From: Aptenodytes patagonicus
Lineage: Eukaryota > Chordata > Aves > Sphenisciformes > Spheniscidae
Direction of reading: 5' to 3'
Assembly (NCBI RefSeq): GCF_965638725.1
Contig: NC_134951.1
Location: forward strand, 6,347,618 to 6,411,617
Length of the DNA: 64,000 bases
Positions within the stretch are counted from its first letter, which is position 1. The number at the start of each line of letters is the position of its first letter. Below are positions 38,801-50,262 of the stretch, one piece after another. A program made the translations under genes and the position numbers. The notes under the pieces were generated by a model. It worked only from the letters and a program-made list of their open reading frames with translations. It was not told the DNA's origin and did not search any database.

Positions 38801-41234
38801 AGATAAGCAGACATATCGCTGCATAGTCTCCTTGCTGGCCTTCTGCACCAAAAAAGTTGTAGTCCCTGAAGCACCTGTGAGCGGGTAATCACATGAAGCC
38901 TTGGATTGCCAATATTGTGGTTTAGGGCTTTTTTTTTAAAAAGGAAGTAACCATAGGGACTTAATTGCTTGATATACTAGATTTCTTCCTAGTCAAGCCA
39001 GCTAGGAGTTAAGATCTGCTATTTTTTAGAAAATATAGTTAATTTAACTTGTTTTAACATTGACAGTAATTTATAAATATTAATATTTCTAAAAAAGAGC
39101 ATGCTGGTGTGTGCACACGTGTTGCATATATATATATATTCAGATCTATGTGCACGTACATATGTGCACACCCACCTTTTCATCTTGTACCTGGGCACAC
39201 AGGTATACTGCCTTCATAAATGTAGCTGTACACACCTAGGGGTGAACTACATACATAGAAATGTACGTGTGGCATACATCGCAAATAACAACCGGGGAAC
39301 TGGTCTGGTCCAGAGCCCGTTTCTAACAGGCAGTTGAGGTGTGTCCATGCTGTTTGGCAGACTGGGAAGTTAATGGCATTGGTGTGGCTGCACTGCATCT
39401 GGCGGCCTCCAAGGATGACCCCCACCATTGCTTACCGCTACCCACAAAGCCAGTGAGACTCTCAAGGCCGAGCGATGGCCAAGATGCATGCAAACCAACC
39501 CTTGACTATACAAACATTAAGTGTCACTAAGGAAGGGATTTTACCGTTGCCGATGGTATGAGCGAGAGTGCTTTTGGAAAGCTATATCCAGTTCTGCTGA
39601 CTACATTTTTTTTTTTTTAAAGTGCTGATGAAATTAGAAGAGTTCACAGGTTTCTGACAATTAACTTAAGTCTGGAAAATCTGCCTTGGACTAGAGAACT
39701 ATAGTCTCTTATTTATTTAAGCAATGGTTAAGAAGCAACTTAATTACAGGTTATACACGTAGGATTTTTATAATACAGGGGTAGGGGGAGATAACTCATT
39801 TATCACTCAAAATTGACATAATTTAATGGTGGAGAAATGAGGATAAACCATAGTTGACTAGAAATAAGGTGTAAATTTTGTACTGCCGCTTAGCACTAAA
39901 ATGATTTATCCAGGGATGAAGTAGTACTCTTTGAAGACCTTATGCCAAGATCAAGGTCTCTATAATCCCATGAGAAGTCATGGATGGAGGAAGAACCATC
40001 GGGCTAGAGCTAAAACTAGAGTTGTATGTTTGATCAGAGGAAATTCGCATAATTCTGTCCACGAATCTTAAACCTAGCCCACAATAAAACTTTTATCCGT
40101 AGGTATGTCATCTTTTTATCCATCTTCCACACCTTATTATCTTTTAACTGAAAGAGAACAGCATTCTCTGTCTCTCCTTCCTCCTATTTGGAATATTTCC
40201 TTTTAATCATTTTCATTTCCTTTCAAACCACGTTTGACGCTTACTGCTCTAACATTAACGTTGCTTTTGGCCTGCTCTCCTTCTCCAGCGTCTAGCCCCG
40301 TTATAAGAAGGGCTGAAACCCTTGTTACTGGATGCAGGCAATAAGGCTGCCGGAGAGATCTTGTGTGTTTTCTTCTTCCCCTGCGGAGCCTACGGCCAAG
40401 AGTTGGTGATAAAGATGATGCTTCAGGCCTCGAGTCTGCCACAGCCCGCGGAGGAGCAGTGTCAAGGACTCAGTTCTACAAAGCATTGGACCCCATGCCG
40501 TGTATACCCCATTTGATGGCAGTTTGTCTAGTAAGGAATGGGGATGGAATAAACTCTTGAGAGGTTACAGCTCTGCAGAAAACACATGTAAAACCTGCAC
40601 ACAGCTGACATGGGCCAGCACCCCTCTGAAATGATTTTTTTATCTCCATACACTGACCGTTCAGCCACTTCCAAGGGAAAAATTTAGCCCTGTGCATCAC
40701 TTGCTCCTATCGCTTATTTAACACACGATTGCTACCGCAAGGCTCCTGCATCTCCTGTCTTTTGGGTAGCATCGGCTTCGTTACTAAACTCAGACAATGC
40801 TAACCATATTTAAAGAATCTTTGGTCTTTCTCATTAGGATCCTATAGGATTTGGTTTTCCACAACTACAGCCTCTCCATAGCCACGTTAAAAATAGGCTT
40901 GGTAATACTTTTCACATTTGTAGGCTGTCACAAACGGTTAGCAGGGAAGAAGTCATTCAAACGCACATGACTTTATAATTAAGGCACCTAACTCTTATAA
41001 AACCCATTTTTCACAGAAGCAGTGACTTTTAATAAAGTGCAGTGGAGCTGTGGGGGATTCTGTGGTTTCTGTGTGCAGGCCTTGTGCGAACATTTCGACC
41101 CTCAGCCCCGACCACAGAGACCACAGTCATCAGGAGGAATATTTATTTCCACTCCAGCACTTGTCTGGTCTGGTGGACAAGCAGAGCACGGAGCCGCGAG
41201 GCCGAGGGCATGGTGCCTTGCGGGAAGCTAACGG

Positions 41235-41346
41235 TAGTCGTTTCCCTTTGCTGGGCCTCAGTTTCTCCATCTATAAAATCGGGATGATGATTTCTTCTTC
41301 TTTTGAAAGCTGCCTTGAGAGCTAGGGATGAACCGAGCAAGATGTT
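41235..41346 (+). mobile_element. MIR/CORE-SINE core and 3' tail
   Basis: CCCTTTGCTGGGCCTCAGTT, TCTCCATCTATAAAATCGGG and ATGATGATTTCTTCTTCTTT match the MIR core. GCTGCCTTGAGAGCTAGGGA, TGAACCGAGCAAGATG and TTATTATT match the LINE-derived 3' tail typical of amniote CORE-SINEs. It runs into an opposite-strand MIR, and the two share the TTATTATT tail. Confidence 0.9.
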
Positions 41347-41440
41347 ATTATTTTTTCAGATGGGGTCACTGAGGCGTGCAGAGGTGATGGTAACACTGAT
41401 GAAGTTGGAGAGAGAGCTGGAAATGACGTCCTGGAGTCAT
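41344..41440 (-). mobile_element. MIR/CORE-SINE, opposite strand
   Basis: On the plus strand, TTATTATTTTTTCAGATGGG, GTCACTGAGGCGTGCAGAGG and GAGAGAGAGCTGGAAATGAC follow the reverse complement of MIR (ending, core, then the GAGCTGGGA-type segment). Its 3' end touches the 3' end of the plus-strand MIR at 41235-41346, giving a tail-to-tail pair. Confidence 0.75.
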
Positions 41441-42284
41441 GAGCCCCGTTCCCATGCACGCTCCAAGGGATGAAGCTCCTTTTATTTTATGGCCTTGTGA
41501 GGAGTAGCATGCAGGAAATTAAAACCTGGAAATTAAACTGATGAAGCTTTTATCCAGATCAGTAGGAAGATCACACGGATGAGAGCACTCTGGCTCTCCG
41601 CACGCATGTAGTAACAACACGCTCAAAGCAGGAAAACCCAGATAAAATTAAAAGAGCCATTAGATAATCACTAGAAATGAATTTAACTTCACTGTAAAGG
41701 ATATCATTTCAGTTCACCTGCTGAGCAAAGTCAGGCGAAAATACCTGATTATCAGCGTGATGACAACAGGTTATTCGCACTGTAAATTAGAAGAGCAGAT
41801 GTTGCAACTGCTGCCCGCCAGCATTCACCGACTTGTCACAGGGCCACCGGTATCCGTGTGAGCACGGGATTTTGGAGAGACACGGTCCACGTCTTGCTCG
41901 TGATGCCTGTCTGGCTGCAGGTCAGGGTGCCCCTCTCCGGGACTCTGGCACCTCAATCCTTCTGTCGCCCGGTTCACCAACAGGTTGAATAATTGCTAAA
42001 TCCTTTGTCTGCTCTTGAATATGCAAAGTGTGACTTTTGGTGGCCATTTGAACTCTTGTTGTGGGATCTCTGTGACAGGTAACAAGCCTTACGGCGAAGG
42101 AAAAAGCAATAGATTCATCATTGGCGCTTGCAGGCTTCTGACACTGTCTCGTATTCACTTTCCTAATCAGGTGAGGGAAACATGGGTCTAGATAAAACTG
42201 CTAGAGAGTGGGGACAAGGCTGCAGAATTATGCACCCAGAGAGCAGTTATCAATGACTCATTGTCAAAACAGAAAGTGGTGCTG
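41441..42284. other. Unassigned non-coding sequence
   Basis: No gene or recognised repeat. Composition is mixed, and short open frames lack support. Confidence 0.5.
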
Positions 42285-42625
42285 GAAATCCAGAAAACAC
42301 AACCTGGGAGGACAGATTGATCGAGTTACTTTTATTAGCCAAAAGAGAGAGTCTTGGTGGGATATAGCTGCCTTTGAGTACAGAAAAGGCTGTTACAAAG
42401 TGCACTGGTACAATCTATCCTCACTGTTAGGGTAAGAAATGTCCTTACATTGCTGCAAAGACAAATTCAAACCAGATAGGAAAAAAACTTATGAGGATCA
42501 AGAACATCAGTAGATTCAAGACTGTGAAATCTCCATCCTTGGGGGTCTTTAAACACAGGCTGGGTAAACTTTTGCCAGGAAAAACAGGTATAAGGGACCC
42601 TGTTTAAAATAGGCAACTCTGCTAC
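42285..42625 (+). mobile_element. Old CR1 LINE 3' region
   Basis: GAAATGTCCTTACATTGCTG, CAAATTCAAACCAGATAGGA, GACTGTGAAATCTCCATCCT and TGGGGGTCTTTAAACACAGG, then CTGGGTAAACTTTTGCCAGG, follow the last coding part and 3' UTR of CR1. The final tail and 8-base repeats are not visible. The upstream part (42285-42420) is more diverged. It is non-coding as it stands. Confidence 0.7.
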
Positions 42626-43061
42626 AGGCTTTCTGTGTGCGTTTGAATGACGTCCTGAAGCTTGATGTGCTTCTGGCCAGGCTTTGTGCATCGGCATCAC
42701 TTGGGTGTAGGCTGCTGGTAGCTCAGTGCAGCATACGGAGCTAATCCACTCTCAAGATGCCTAAAAAATATGAGCTGATTTTACAGCAGGCAAGATTGGG
42801 GCTTTTCTAGGAGGTACTGTGGTTCATTTCAGGTTCACTGCCATTTCAGTGCAATGCTACTGAAAGGGCAGGTGGGAAAAAAGTAGCAGTTAAGCCAAGT
42901 GCACAAGGCTGGGTCACGTGCAGACCTGGGTCTTTTCTCTGTGCTTTCCCCAAGGTCATCTCAAACCAGCTCTGGAGCAAGGACTTGTATCTAAGCTGTG
43001 TGAACACAAGGCATGAAGTGCTGGAAAGCCAAGTAGCATGGTGTCAGATACTGCAACTCAC

Positions 43062-43121
43062 CCTGTGGCTGATGCCACGTTCCTGACCCAGCCCCTCCAC
43101 TTTCAGCATTTGGCAGATGAG
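43062..43121 (-). other. Splice-like exon candidate
   Basis: On the minus strand an acceptor-like stretch (GGGAAATCCACATCAG) precedes 60 bases that end at CACAGG|GTGAGT, a strong donor. In phase 0 the interval is open for exactly 20 codons, reading LICQMLKVEGLGQERGISHR. A second frame is also open. The acceptor is only moderate, and the peptide matches nothing I recognise. Confidence 0.13.
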
Positions 43122-43794
43122 CTGATGTGGATTTCCCAAAAAGAACGATTTTGACATTTGCTGGGCTGCATTAGGAAAGTAAGCTGGGTCTTTGGCTTAC
43201 TGGGGCTGAGTGTAAAGCCCAGCAAAGTCAACAGCATCCGAGACTGCGAAAGTAAAATCCCCCAAAGAGACATATGGAGGGGAGGCAGCACAGACATGGT
43301 TCGGGGGTTCTCAGCAAGGGCGTTACATGGGTGATCTTGGGGTTTTAGGAGTCATCTGGGCCAGACTGAAGTCAGTCCACTGCCTTCACACACACACAAA
43401 ACATACAAGCCACAGAGATTGAATCTCTGGCTGCTTCGTCTAATGTGCAACCAGGGCTCCTGAACCTCGCACTGGCAGAGGGGAGCCCAATTAGGAGGAA
43501 TATGAGCCCACGCCTGCTCGTCCCAGTGGGGCTCAGGGTTGGCCCTTGCAGGAATACGTGCTGCTTTGGGATAAGCCCAGGGGAACACAGAGGAAACATT
43601 GTGGGCTCTTATATAGCTCTTTAGAGGTGTGCAGTCCACTAAATAGTGAATTCACTACAAATACAGCACTATCAGTTACTGGGTTCATACATCACATAAT
43701 AGGTACAATTCACTCTAAATTAAAAATGTAATGTAAAATAGATTTAAATACAAAATACACACAAAAATGTAATTTATTTTGTCTCTCGCTTCAG

Positions 43795-43854
43795 TGACTA
43801 TATGGTAGTAGCAGACGTCTTTGGGGAAGGTGCTTTGCAGGGATTAACAGCCAG
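43795..43854 (+). other. Splice-like exon candidate, 60 bases
   Basis: A strong acceptor (ATTTTGTCTCTCGCTTCAG) and a strong donor (GCCAG|GTGAGG) bound a 60-base interval. Only one frame is open; it reads DYMVVADVFGEGALQGLTA with one base left at the start and two at the end, so the exon would be length-neutral (phase 2 in, phase 2 out). It is compatible in phase with the plus-strand candidate at 46680. No protein family is recognised. Confidence 0.18.
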
Positions 43855-44086
43855 GTGAGGGTTAATAAGCCACAGCTGCACTATGATCCCCAACTCCACC
43901 CCAAATTAATGATCTTCTGAGGACATATCCTTAAATTAGAGGAAATGACAGGTTTAAATCGGCATGTGCCACACACAGTGCAGTGGCAAGCCCAACAGTT
44001 AGTATAATTTTTAATATGGCCATAGAAAAACACCTTTTTATACTAATAGAATAAATCATGTTCTCAACACCTGGAGTTTACACTAG

Positions 44087-44114
44087 CCAATCTGTAATAA
44101 CCAATCTGTAATAA
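44087..44114 (+). repeat. Perfect 14-base tandem duplication
   Basis: CCAATCTGTAATAA is present twice, back to back, with no mismatch. This is a small recent slippage or duplication event. Confidence 0.9.
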
Positions 44115-46679
44115 CGTATTAATGCATAGCAGTTGCACATCCTGTTACAGAGCAGCAATAAAACGGTGAGGGACCCAAGGGTAAGGGTATTAGCTCTAGC
44201 CAGCAAGACTCACTGACGGTTGTAGATCACCACTCTCCAACAGTGCAGCTGATTACCTTCAGTATCACACAACAGACCGTTAACTTATTTTTCTTCCTAG
44301 ATGTCCATGGGCTTGTTTTTGTTTTTTTTTTCCTTCTTTCCTGATCACGTAGACTTCAATTCAGGAAAACATTCCTATTTACAGTCTTCCTTTAAGAGCG
44401 TGCTCTAACTGCACCAACTATCAAGTCACCTTCATGCTGGCTGGGTGACAGATGCTGCCCCTTCCCTTAAGGGCACCATCCGTTTCCGATCCTTGCAAAC
44501 GCACTGATGGTGGCAAGACAGCAAATACATCTGCAATGCGAGGGTACTTCTGAGTAGGGTTCAAGGAGAAGTAGGTGTTTGCTAATACCTCGCTGAGAAA
44601 AATGGATTACTTTCTTCCTCTCAGAGGTATTCTTCCAAGCTGCCAACGGCATCAGGCAGACCTCAGTAAATTGGTTATGTGCAGGCCCGTTTCCAAGCGG
44701 TGCTCTGAGAGCAGGAGGGCTGCTTTCTTCCTTTCTTAAATGAAAACCTGAAATCCTGATTTCGGCCATGAAGTTGGTGTTTTCAGGGCAAGGTTATTGT
44801 AGATTTACAAATAACATCAGTCAAGAAAACTCAAATATTACCTTATGTATGGTACCTTTCAGCAACAAATCACAGATTTGGAGAGATTAAATCAGAGCCT
44901 GTGTTGATAACTATGGAGGGTTTACATGAGATCACGCTTTAATTTTTTTGCTTTCTATTGTGTAGAATATAACAATCGTGTTCAAACTGCAGAGGGAACT
45001 CTGAGCCAGTAACTGCCTTTATCCGGACTCAGTGTCTTTCTGAGGCACTAAAATATTTGGGGTTTCCAAATCGGAAGAAACAAACACAGCACTTGATGAA
45101 GCAGCCACTCTGCTGCATTCATCTCTGTCTGTGCAACAAGAAGAAAACAGGTTTTGCAAATCTATGGTGGTCAGTTTTTCAGTCCCAGAGCTATTGCAGC
45201 TTCCACACCGTCATCTTTTTGTTTAAATTTTGGGGCCTACGGGCTTCTCATTATCCTTGTTATCATTATTATTTTAAAAAGACTGGATCCACAAATTCAT
45301 TTCCATGATACAGCTATAATTAATTGATGCACTGAGAGGTCTGGATGGGAGTCCAGGTCTCCAGAAACCCATTTCAGTGCCTTCACCTTCAGCATGTGTT
45401 GGTAAGGGGGGAAAAAAGCATCTGCTTTCCTTAAAAAATAAATAAATGGAATCAGTAGATGTGCCAAATCTGATACGATGCAAAAACAATATAATACCAA
45501 ATGGAGCAGCAGGCAGCTAGGAAAGGCAGCAAAAACCTTATTTCTAGACTTGGAGTGACATCACCAATGATGCCTTTGACAAGGAAGTAAACAGGAAAAG
45601 CTGAGTTGGCTGAAAGTCTGTAAGAAACAGGGAAACAGGGAGGGAAAAGTCCATGTTTACCACATGGAAAAGGACAGACAAAGGCAGCACAGAACTGAAT
45701 GTTATTTTCAACATTCCCAAAAGAGGATGAGACAGAAGAGAGGGTAAAGACACAACAACACTTAAAAAAGACTTTAAACAAGTACTGACTAGTGCTTCTG
45801 AATGGATTTAGACTCTCTTTCCCTCTGTCTGCATAAGGCAAGGAGAGAAAGCACGGCCAGGTCACGGGTATGGCTGCAGTTTAAAACTTTGACAGGTCTT
45901 GTCTGTTTTCTTATCTTCATACCAAACTTTTATCCAACCTGAGAGTGCTCTGATGCATGTCTGAAGATAAACTTCCAAAGACCCATACTTACATTTACTG
46001 TCTCCACAGACAGCTCGCCTTCTCCTGAAACACGTCAGGGTTACTGCCTTCATAGTTATATAGACATCCACTGAATTTGGTGAAACGTTCAATCAGGAGC
46101 TGACAGAAAGAGGGAGATTTATTGGTTCTCTAGGACCCAGTTCTGCAATCGAGATCAATATGAAGTCACTGATAACATGACAGTTAACGGAGCACAGGCA
46201 GCAGGGTCCTGCATGGTATCCATGAAAAAGTGTCATTATACAAAAATTAGACAATCCAGTGCTTCTGAGCAGAACCTGTGCCTCTTATATTCCTATAACC
46301 TTAGCTGCTTGACCAGAGGTTTCACATATTGCTTTATCTGCTGGCTGTCAAATCAAAACTGGGACTGCAAGACAGACTTGGTCGCCACGGCTCGCACTGC
46401 AGAACTGGTGCTCCATACGTACAGCAAGGAGCCAGCTGCCTTCTCCCAAATAGAAAGCGTTAAAAAGTGTAACCTCAGATTGGATTTCATGGTTCCCACT
46501 CTTTACCATGACAGCAACAAGATACTGTCCTGGGTGAGCAGAAAATGTACACTTTGAGTTACGAAAGGGTATGACCCATCCCACCAACGTCAAGTAAACT
46601 CCTAAGCTCTGCACCTACAGGTGACCAGTTGCTGATCTGGGAAACACTCAGTTGGGGTTCACTGCTCTTTCCCCCTAAG

Positions 46680-46773
46680 CCTCAAAAGCTATCATTTAAT
46701 TCAATGGAAACAAGGCTTGACCTATAATATGAGCACTTTCTTGAAAGAAAAAAATGATACCTTCTTTTCTGAG
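46680..46773 (+). other. Splice-like exon candidate, 94 bases
   Basis: A pyrimidine-rich acceptor (ACTGCTCTTTCCCCCTAAG) precedes the interval, and a consensus donor (TCTGAG|GTAAGT) follows it. After one leading base, 31 codons run without a stop to the donor, starting LKSYHLIQWKQGLTYNM; phase 0 has a stop. Its entry phase fits the exit phase of the candidate at 43795-43854. I recognise no family, and chance cannot be excluded. Confidence 0.18.
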
Positions 46774-47143
46774 GTAAGTTTCTATCACTACAGGATTCAA
46801 AACATACGAGATTATTATTTTAACTTTTTTTCCCTATATATTGCATGTAAATTGAGGGACTATCTTTGACCTTCCCAGCAAAGTTTAATAGTAATGTTTT
46901 TAGTATCCATAAATTTTTGGGTGTCACTTGCTAGTAAAAAGTTGGATAGGAAAAACAGGGGGAAATAGCCTATCCATATGAAAACAATAATCATGTAATA
47001 TTTATTGTCTGGGATTGAAATGTTTCAAATATTCAAAGCAATAAAACGTCAGGAAAAGCTAGACTTCCTGATATAAAAAGGCCATAAATTTCTTCCTTCA
47101 TAAGACACAAGGAGGGGGGAAAAATCAATGTGATATTTTATGC

Positions 47144-47435
47144 GAAAGAGAGAAAGAGAGAAAAGAGAGAGAGAGAGAAGAGAAGAGAAGAGAAGAGAAG
47201 AGAAGAGAAGAGAAGAGAAGAGAAGAGAAGAGAAGAGAAGAGAAGAGAAAAAAGAAAAAAGAAAAAAAAGGAAAGAAAAGAAAAGAGAAAAGAAAAGAAA
47301 AGAAAAGAAAAGAAAAGAAAAGAAAAGAAAAGAAAAGAAAAGAAAAGAAAAGAAAAGAAAAGAAAAGAAAAGAAAAGAAAAGAAAAGAAAAGAAAAGAAA
47401 AGAAAAGAAAAGAAAAGAAAAAGGAAAGGAAAAAA
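47144..47435. repeat. 292-base polypurine tract with (AGAAG)n and (AAAAG)n blocks
   Basis: Every base from 47144 to 47435 on the plus strand is A or G. It begins with GA-type repeats, then a period-5 AGAAG block (about 47176-47248, roughly 14 copies), an A-rich interruption (about 47249-47285), and a second period-5 AGAAA block (about 47286-47421, roughly 27 copies). Long open frames on both strands (Lys/Arg/Glu-rich or Phe/Ser/Leu-rich) are products of the repeat, not genes. Confidence 0.98.
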
Positions 47436-48095
47436 CCCACCACCCTTAAATCTAAGTTAAAGCAGTAGCGAGCCCCCAGAGGGCACAATCCACTTACCTT
47501 TGGGAGTCTCAAGGAAGGAAATGGCAGCCAAGAGCACACCTCATGTATTACAAAATATAAGGAAATTTCAGACACAATTTAAGGGAGCAATGAGGTATCT
47601 CTGCAGTGTCCAGCTCTGACAACTTCCTTCAACATTCAAGCGCTATAAAAATACCTGCTGTTGCCCTCAATGTATAAACTGAGGGCTTATTCCCAGCCCT
47701 TTGAGATCTCTCCCTCTCAAACAATATTCTCTTGGACTTAAGAAAAACCCACAACAAACTCCCCAAAAAACCCTAAAAGCCCCACACACCTCCAGATTCA
47801 AAAAATGCCTTCTTCATACAGGAGGTCAAAGATGATTTTTCTGAAACTTCACGAGGCTTCACAATCTTTTAAAGATCCACAGTGTGACATTAAACATGTG
47901 CAAGAGAAAAACGAGTAATACGGACAGAAAAGAAACCAAAGGTTGCAATCAAATTATTTTCCTGAAGTAAAAATCTTTATCTTTACAAGGATAAATCTAC
48001 TTTCATTGCAGAGAGAGGGAGGTATCAAAACAGGGTCAAGTTTGCTTTTGGATTTGTAAAAGCAGACTGGTTTTTGGTATTCGGTCTTCTTGAAA

Positions 48096-48121
48096 AAATA
48101 TGAATATATATATTCATATTT
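48096..48121. repeat. Perfect 26-base AT-rich palindrome
   Basis: The sequence equals its own reverse complement across all 26 bases. It is built as AAATATGAATATA followed by its exact complement, with no spacer. It lies in an AT-rich neighbourhood that continues with TATTTAATATTTATGCATA. Such elements can extrude as cruciforms and are prone to breakage. Confidence 0.95.
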
Positions 48122-49212
48122 ATTTAATATTTATGCATATAAATAAATACATTTTCTATGCCTCTCCTGCTCACCTATGAATAAGGTTTTAATAACAGTC
48201 TCTTTAAGTGCTGCATTAATTTTGCCCTGCCTTTAGGACCACCAAAGAAACCAACTAAGATGCAAAATCCCTTCAGAGTGTGCACCACAAATACATATCA
48301 AAGTGCAAACAAAACAAGCCTCAACAAAATAAAAATGAATCGAGCATCATCTACAAGCCCAACTTCAACACCGTAAAAAACACATACAAAAACTAGCTGT
48401 GGCAAAAACTGGGAAGGTTTGGACCTTGGCCAAAAGTTCAAGAGTTTGGCTGCTTATCCCAAATTTTATCTTCACTACCATAACAATGGGAAGACTGTAA
48501 CCTGCAAGCATGGCCACACCTCCTCTCACAGTCCGCAGCCAAGCCTTTCCTCCTTCTCATTTCGTTTGACAGTAGCGTACATTTGATCCCAAGGCAACAC
48601 TGATTTCCTACATAAGCCCCATTCAGAGACATGAGGGTATAGTCCTCTGCTTCATAGACACCTATCCAAAGAGGTTTAACGGCGGATTGGAGCTTACAGA
48701 CTAACAGATATTTAAACTCCAGAGTCCTGGTGGAATAATCTTCATACTGCTCCCATTAACCCGTGTGTGGACGGAGCTTTGGCCGTTTCTTGGATGATTT
48801 TGTTGCAGGGACAATATTCACACACTCTCTCCCTTCTGGACACATCTGCAGAGCAATGTGGACTAGCTTAGATAGCCACACCTATTCAGCTACCATGAAT
48901 AAAAGTAACCGACTCAGACTCTGCTCCAAAATAATTTTCCCTTAAAATGTGAAAGGTTCTTAATGCACTAGTCAAAAACAACAGCTGCAGAAAGACAGAG
49001 AGCTGTTTACCACTGTATTGACTCTGAAACCTGACCGCATTCGAGAAATAACTCTTCTTAACTATTTCACTGCCAAACACGAGGAGAAAGTTCTGATCAC
49101 CTAAGTGTGGAAATAATCATGAAGTAACTGTCAAATGGGGAAAAAAAAAATATTTTCTCAAGTGACGTTTAGCTGAGTCCAGTCAGACCAAGGTTATTTT
49201 ATTTTGTCTTAC

Positions 49213-49287
49213 CTTGGAATACTCAGCGTTGTGGTTCTTGACCTTCCAGCGGAAGAATCTATCATGTTTTTCCTCTTGGGCTTGTGT
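49213..49287 (-). other. Splice-like exon candidate, 75 bases, phase 0
   Basis: Read on the minus strand, an acceptor (CTCCTTACTGTGCAAATTAG) precedes the interval, and a near-consensus donor (TCCAAG|GTAAGA) follows. Phase 0 gives exactly 25 open codons beginning TQAQEEKHDRFFRWKVKN and ending with a lysine codon at the donor. The peptide is charged and aromatic, as in real soluble proteins, but I do not recognise it. One other frame is also open. The pyrimidine tract is interrupted, which weakens the acceptor. Confidence 0.2.
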
Positions 49288-49802
49288 CTAATTTGCACAG
49301 TAAGGAGACAAGTGGGATGCATATGAGTTTGAGAGAGACTTCAAGGTTGACCTCAACTGTTAGTTGTACAAGTTCAAGCCCTACAGAAGCCACCTATCAA
49401 TTTTGCCACCATCCCAGAGAGGATGAATAAGAGCAGCACCTCCCATGACGAAGCTGACTTTCAAAGACACCCTTTCCCAGATACTAAAAGTACCCCTTAT
49501 TAATTGCTTCAATTTATTTCTGTTCTATCTACACCAAATTCTGCTGAACAGCAAAAATTTAAGACTAGAAAAATGTTGATAACATTCCAAAACAGAGGAA
49601 TATAAATTCTTTTAATAGTAAAGTAAGGTCAAGGTGACATGGAGAACACTAGACAGATAATGTCTAATCTACTGAAATAATTTTCTTGAAGGTACAAAAA
49701 AATTGGTGCATGCGCAGCACATTTCAGCACTGATGATCAGCAGATACACAATGATTTGAGCAAGGGAGCTCAGGAAGAGCAGCTCAGCTGGAGCCTTGCT
49801 CC

Positions 49803-49810
49803 TATAAAAG
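49803..49810 (+). promoter_or_regulatory. TATA-box-like motif (candidate core promoter)
   Basis: TATAAAAG sits in a GC-richer setting (CTCCTATAAAAGCCGCC). An initiator-like TCAGATT begins at 49838, with its A at 49840, about 37 bases from the first T of the motif; this is slightly longer than usual. A splice-like exon lies about 430 bases downstream on the same strand. TATAAAA strings are common in AT-rich DNA, so this is only a candidate. Confidence 0.22.
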
Positions 49811-50262
49811 CCGCCTTTCTTCTTCTGCAGCGACGCTTCAGATTTGTTTTCAACTAGGCTTGATGCACAGTTGATGCCATTTCATTTGCAGATCTGAAGA
49901 AATCATGTCAGTACAAGAAATGCAATAGTTTCTTTGTTTTTTTTTTATTTTGCAGGTTAATTAAATACTTATGGAAATGAGAGCTAAACAGAACTGGTTT
50001 GAGCCAACTTGCTTTATTGACTCTTGACTACCCGAATCCCGCTATGGCTTCAGGTATCTCACACCTTCTCTTCTTCCAGGTCTAGTTATAGGCTGAAGAT
50101 CAGCCACCACACTTCAGCTGCACTTTATTAGATTCAGACCCAGTTCATTTATTAGAAGTTAACATTTTACTTTATCTTTGTGAACACCCATCGCAGCTGT
50201 TGCCCCATTTAAAAGAGGGCATTTACATTTCTTAATTGTGTTTCTCCTACTATTTCTTGCAG

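Larger units (their letters stand above)
26096..41230. other. About 15 kb with no recognised interspersed repeat or gene
   Basis: I see no gene, RNA gene, LINE, SINE or LTR element that I can name. Present are homopolymer and AT-rich patches, including 16 T at 37784-37799, (TA)n at about 39127-39140 inside a TG/TA-rich stretch at 39100-39175, and a nine-C run near 34399. A weak CR1-tail-like string occurs near 35492-35545 (AGGTCAGACTGATCACTCCC). Open frames are short and unsupported. A 13-base direct repeat and a hairpin near 32.7-32.8 kb are listed separately. Confidence 0.5.
42626..47143. other. Unassigned non-coding sequence with splice-like candidates
   Basis: No recognised gene or mobile element. 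Three splice-like intervals (43062-43121 minus, 43795-43854 plus, 46680-46773 plus) are listed separately. A perfect 14-base tandem duplication lies at 44087-44114. A T-rich run of about 20 bases lies near 44315-44340. Confidence 0.5.

Noticed and set aside
45452..45865. 137-codon minus frame with hydrophobic stretches
   Set aside because: Hydrophobicity reflects T-rich sequence on that strand. There is no signal-peptide-plus-domain architecture and no family match.
47130..47575. Long Lys/Arg/Glu-rich and Phe/Ser/Leu-rich frames on both strands
   Set aside because: They are direct translations of the pentanucleotide repeats in the polypurine tract. Pure purine DNA has few stop codons on either strand.
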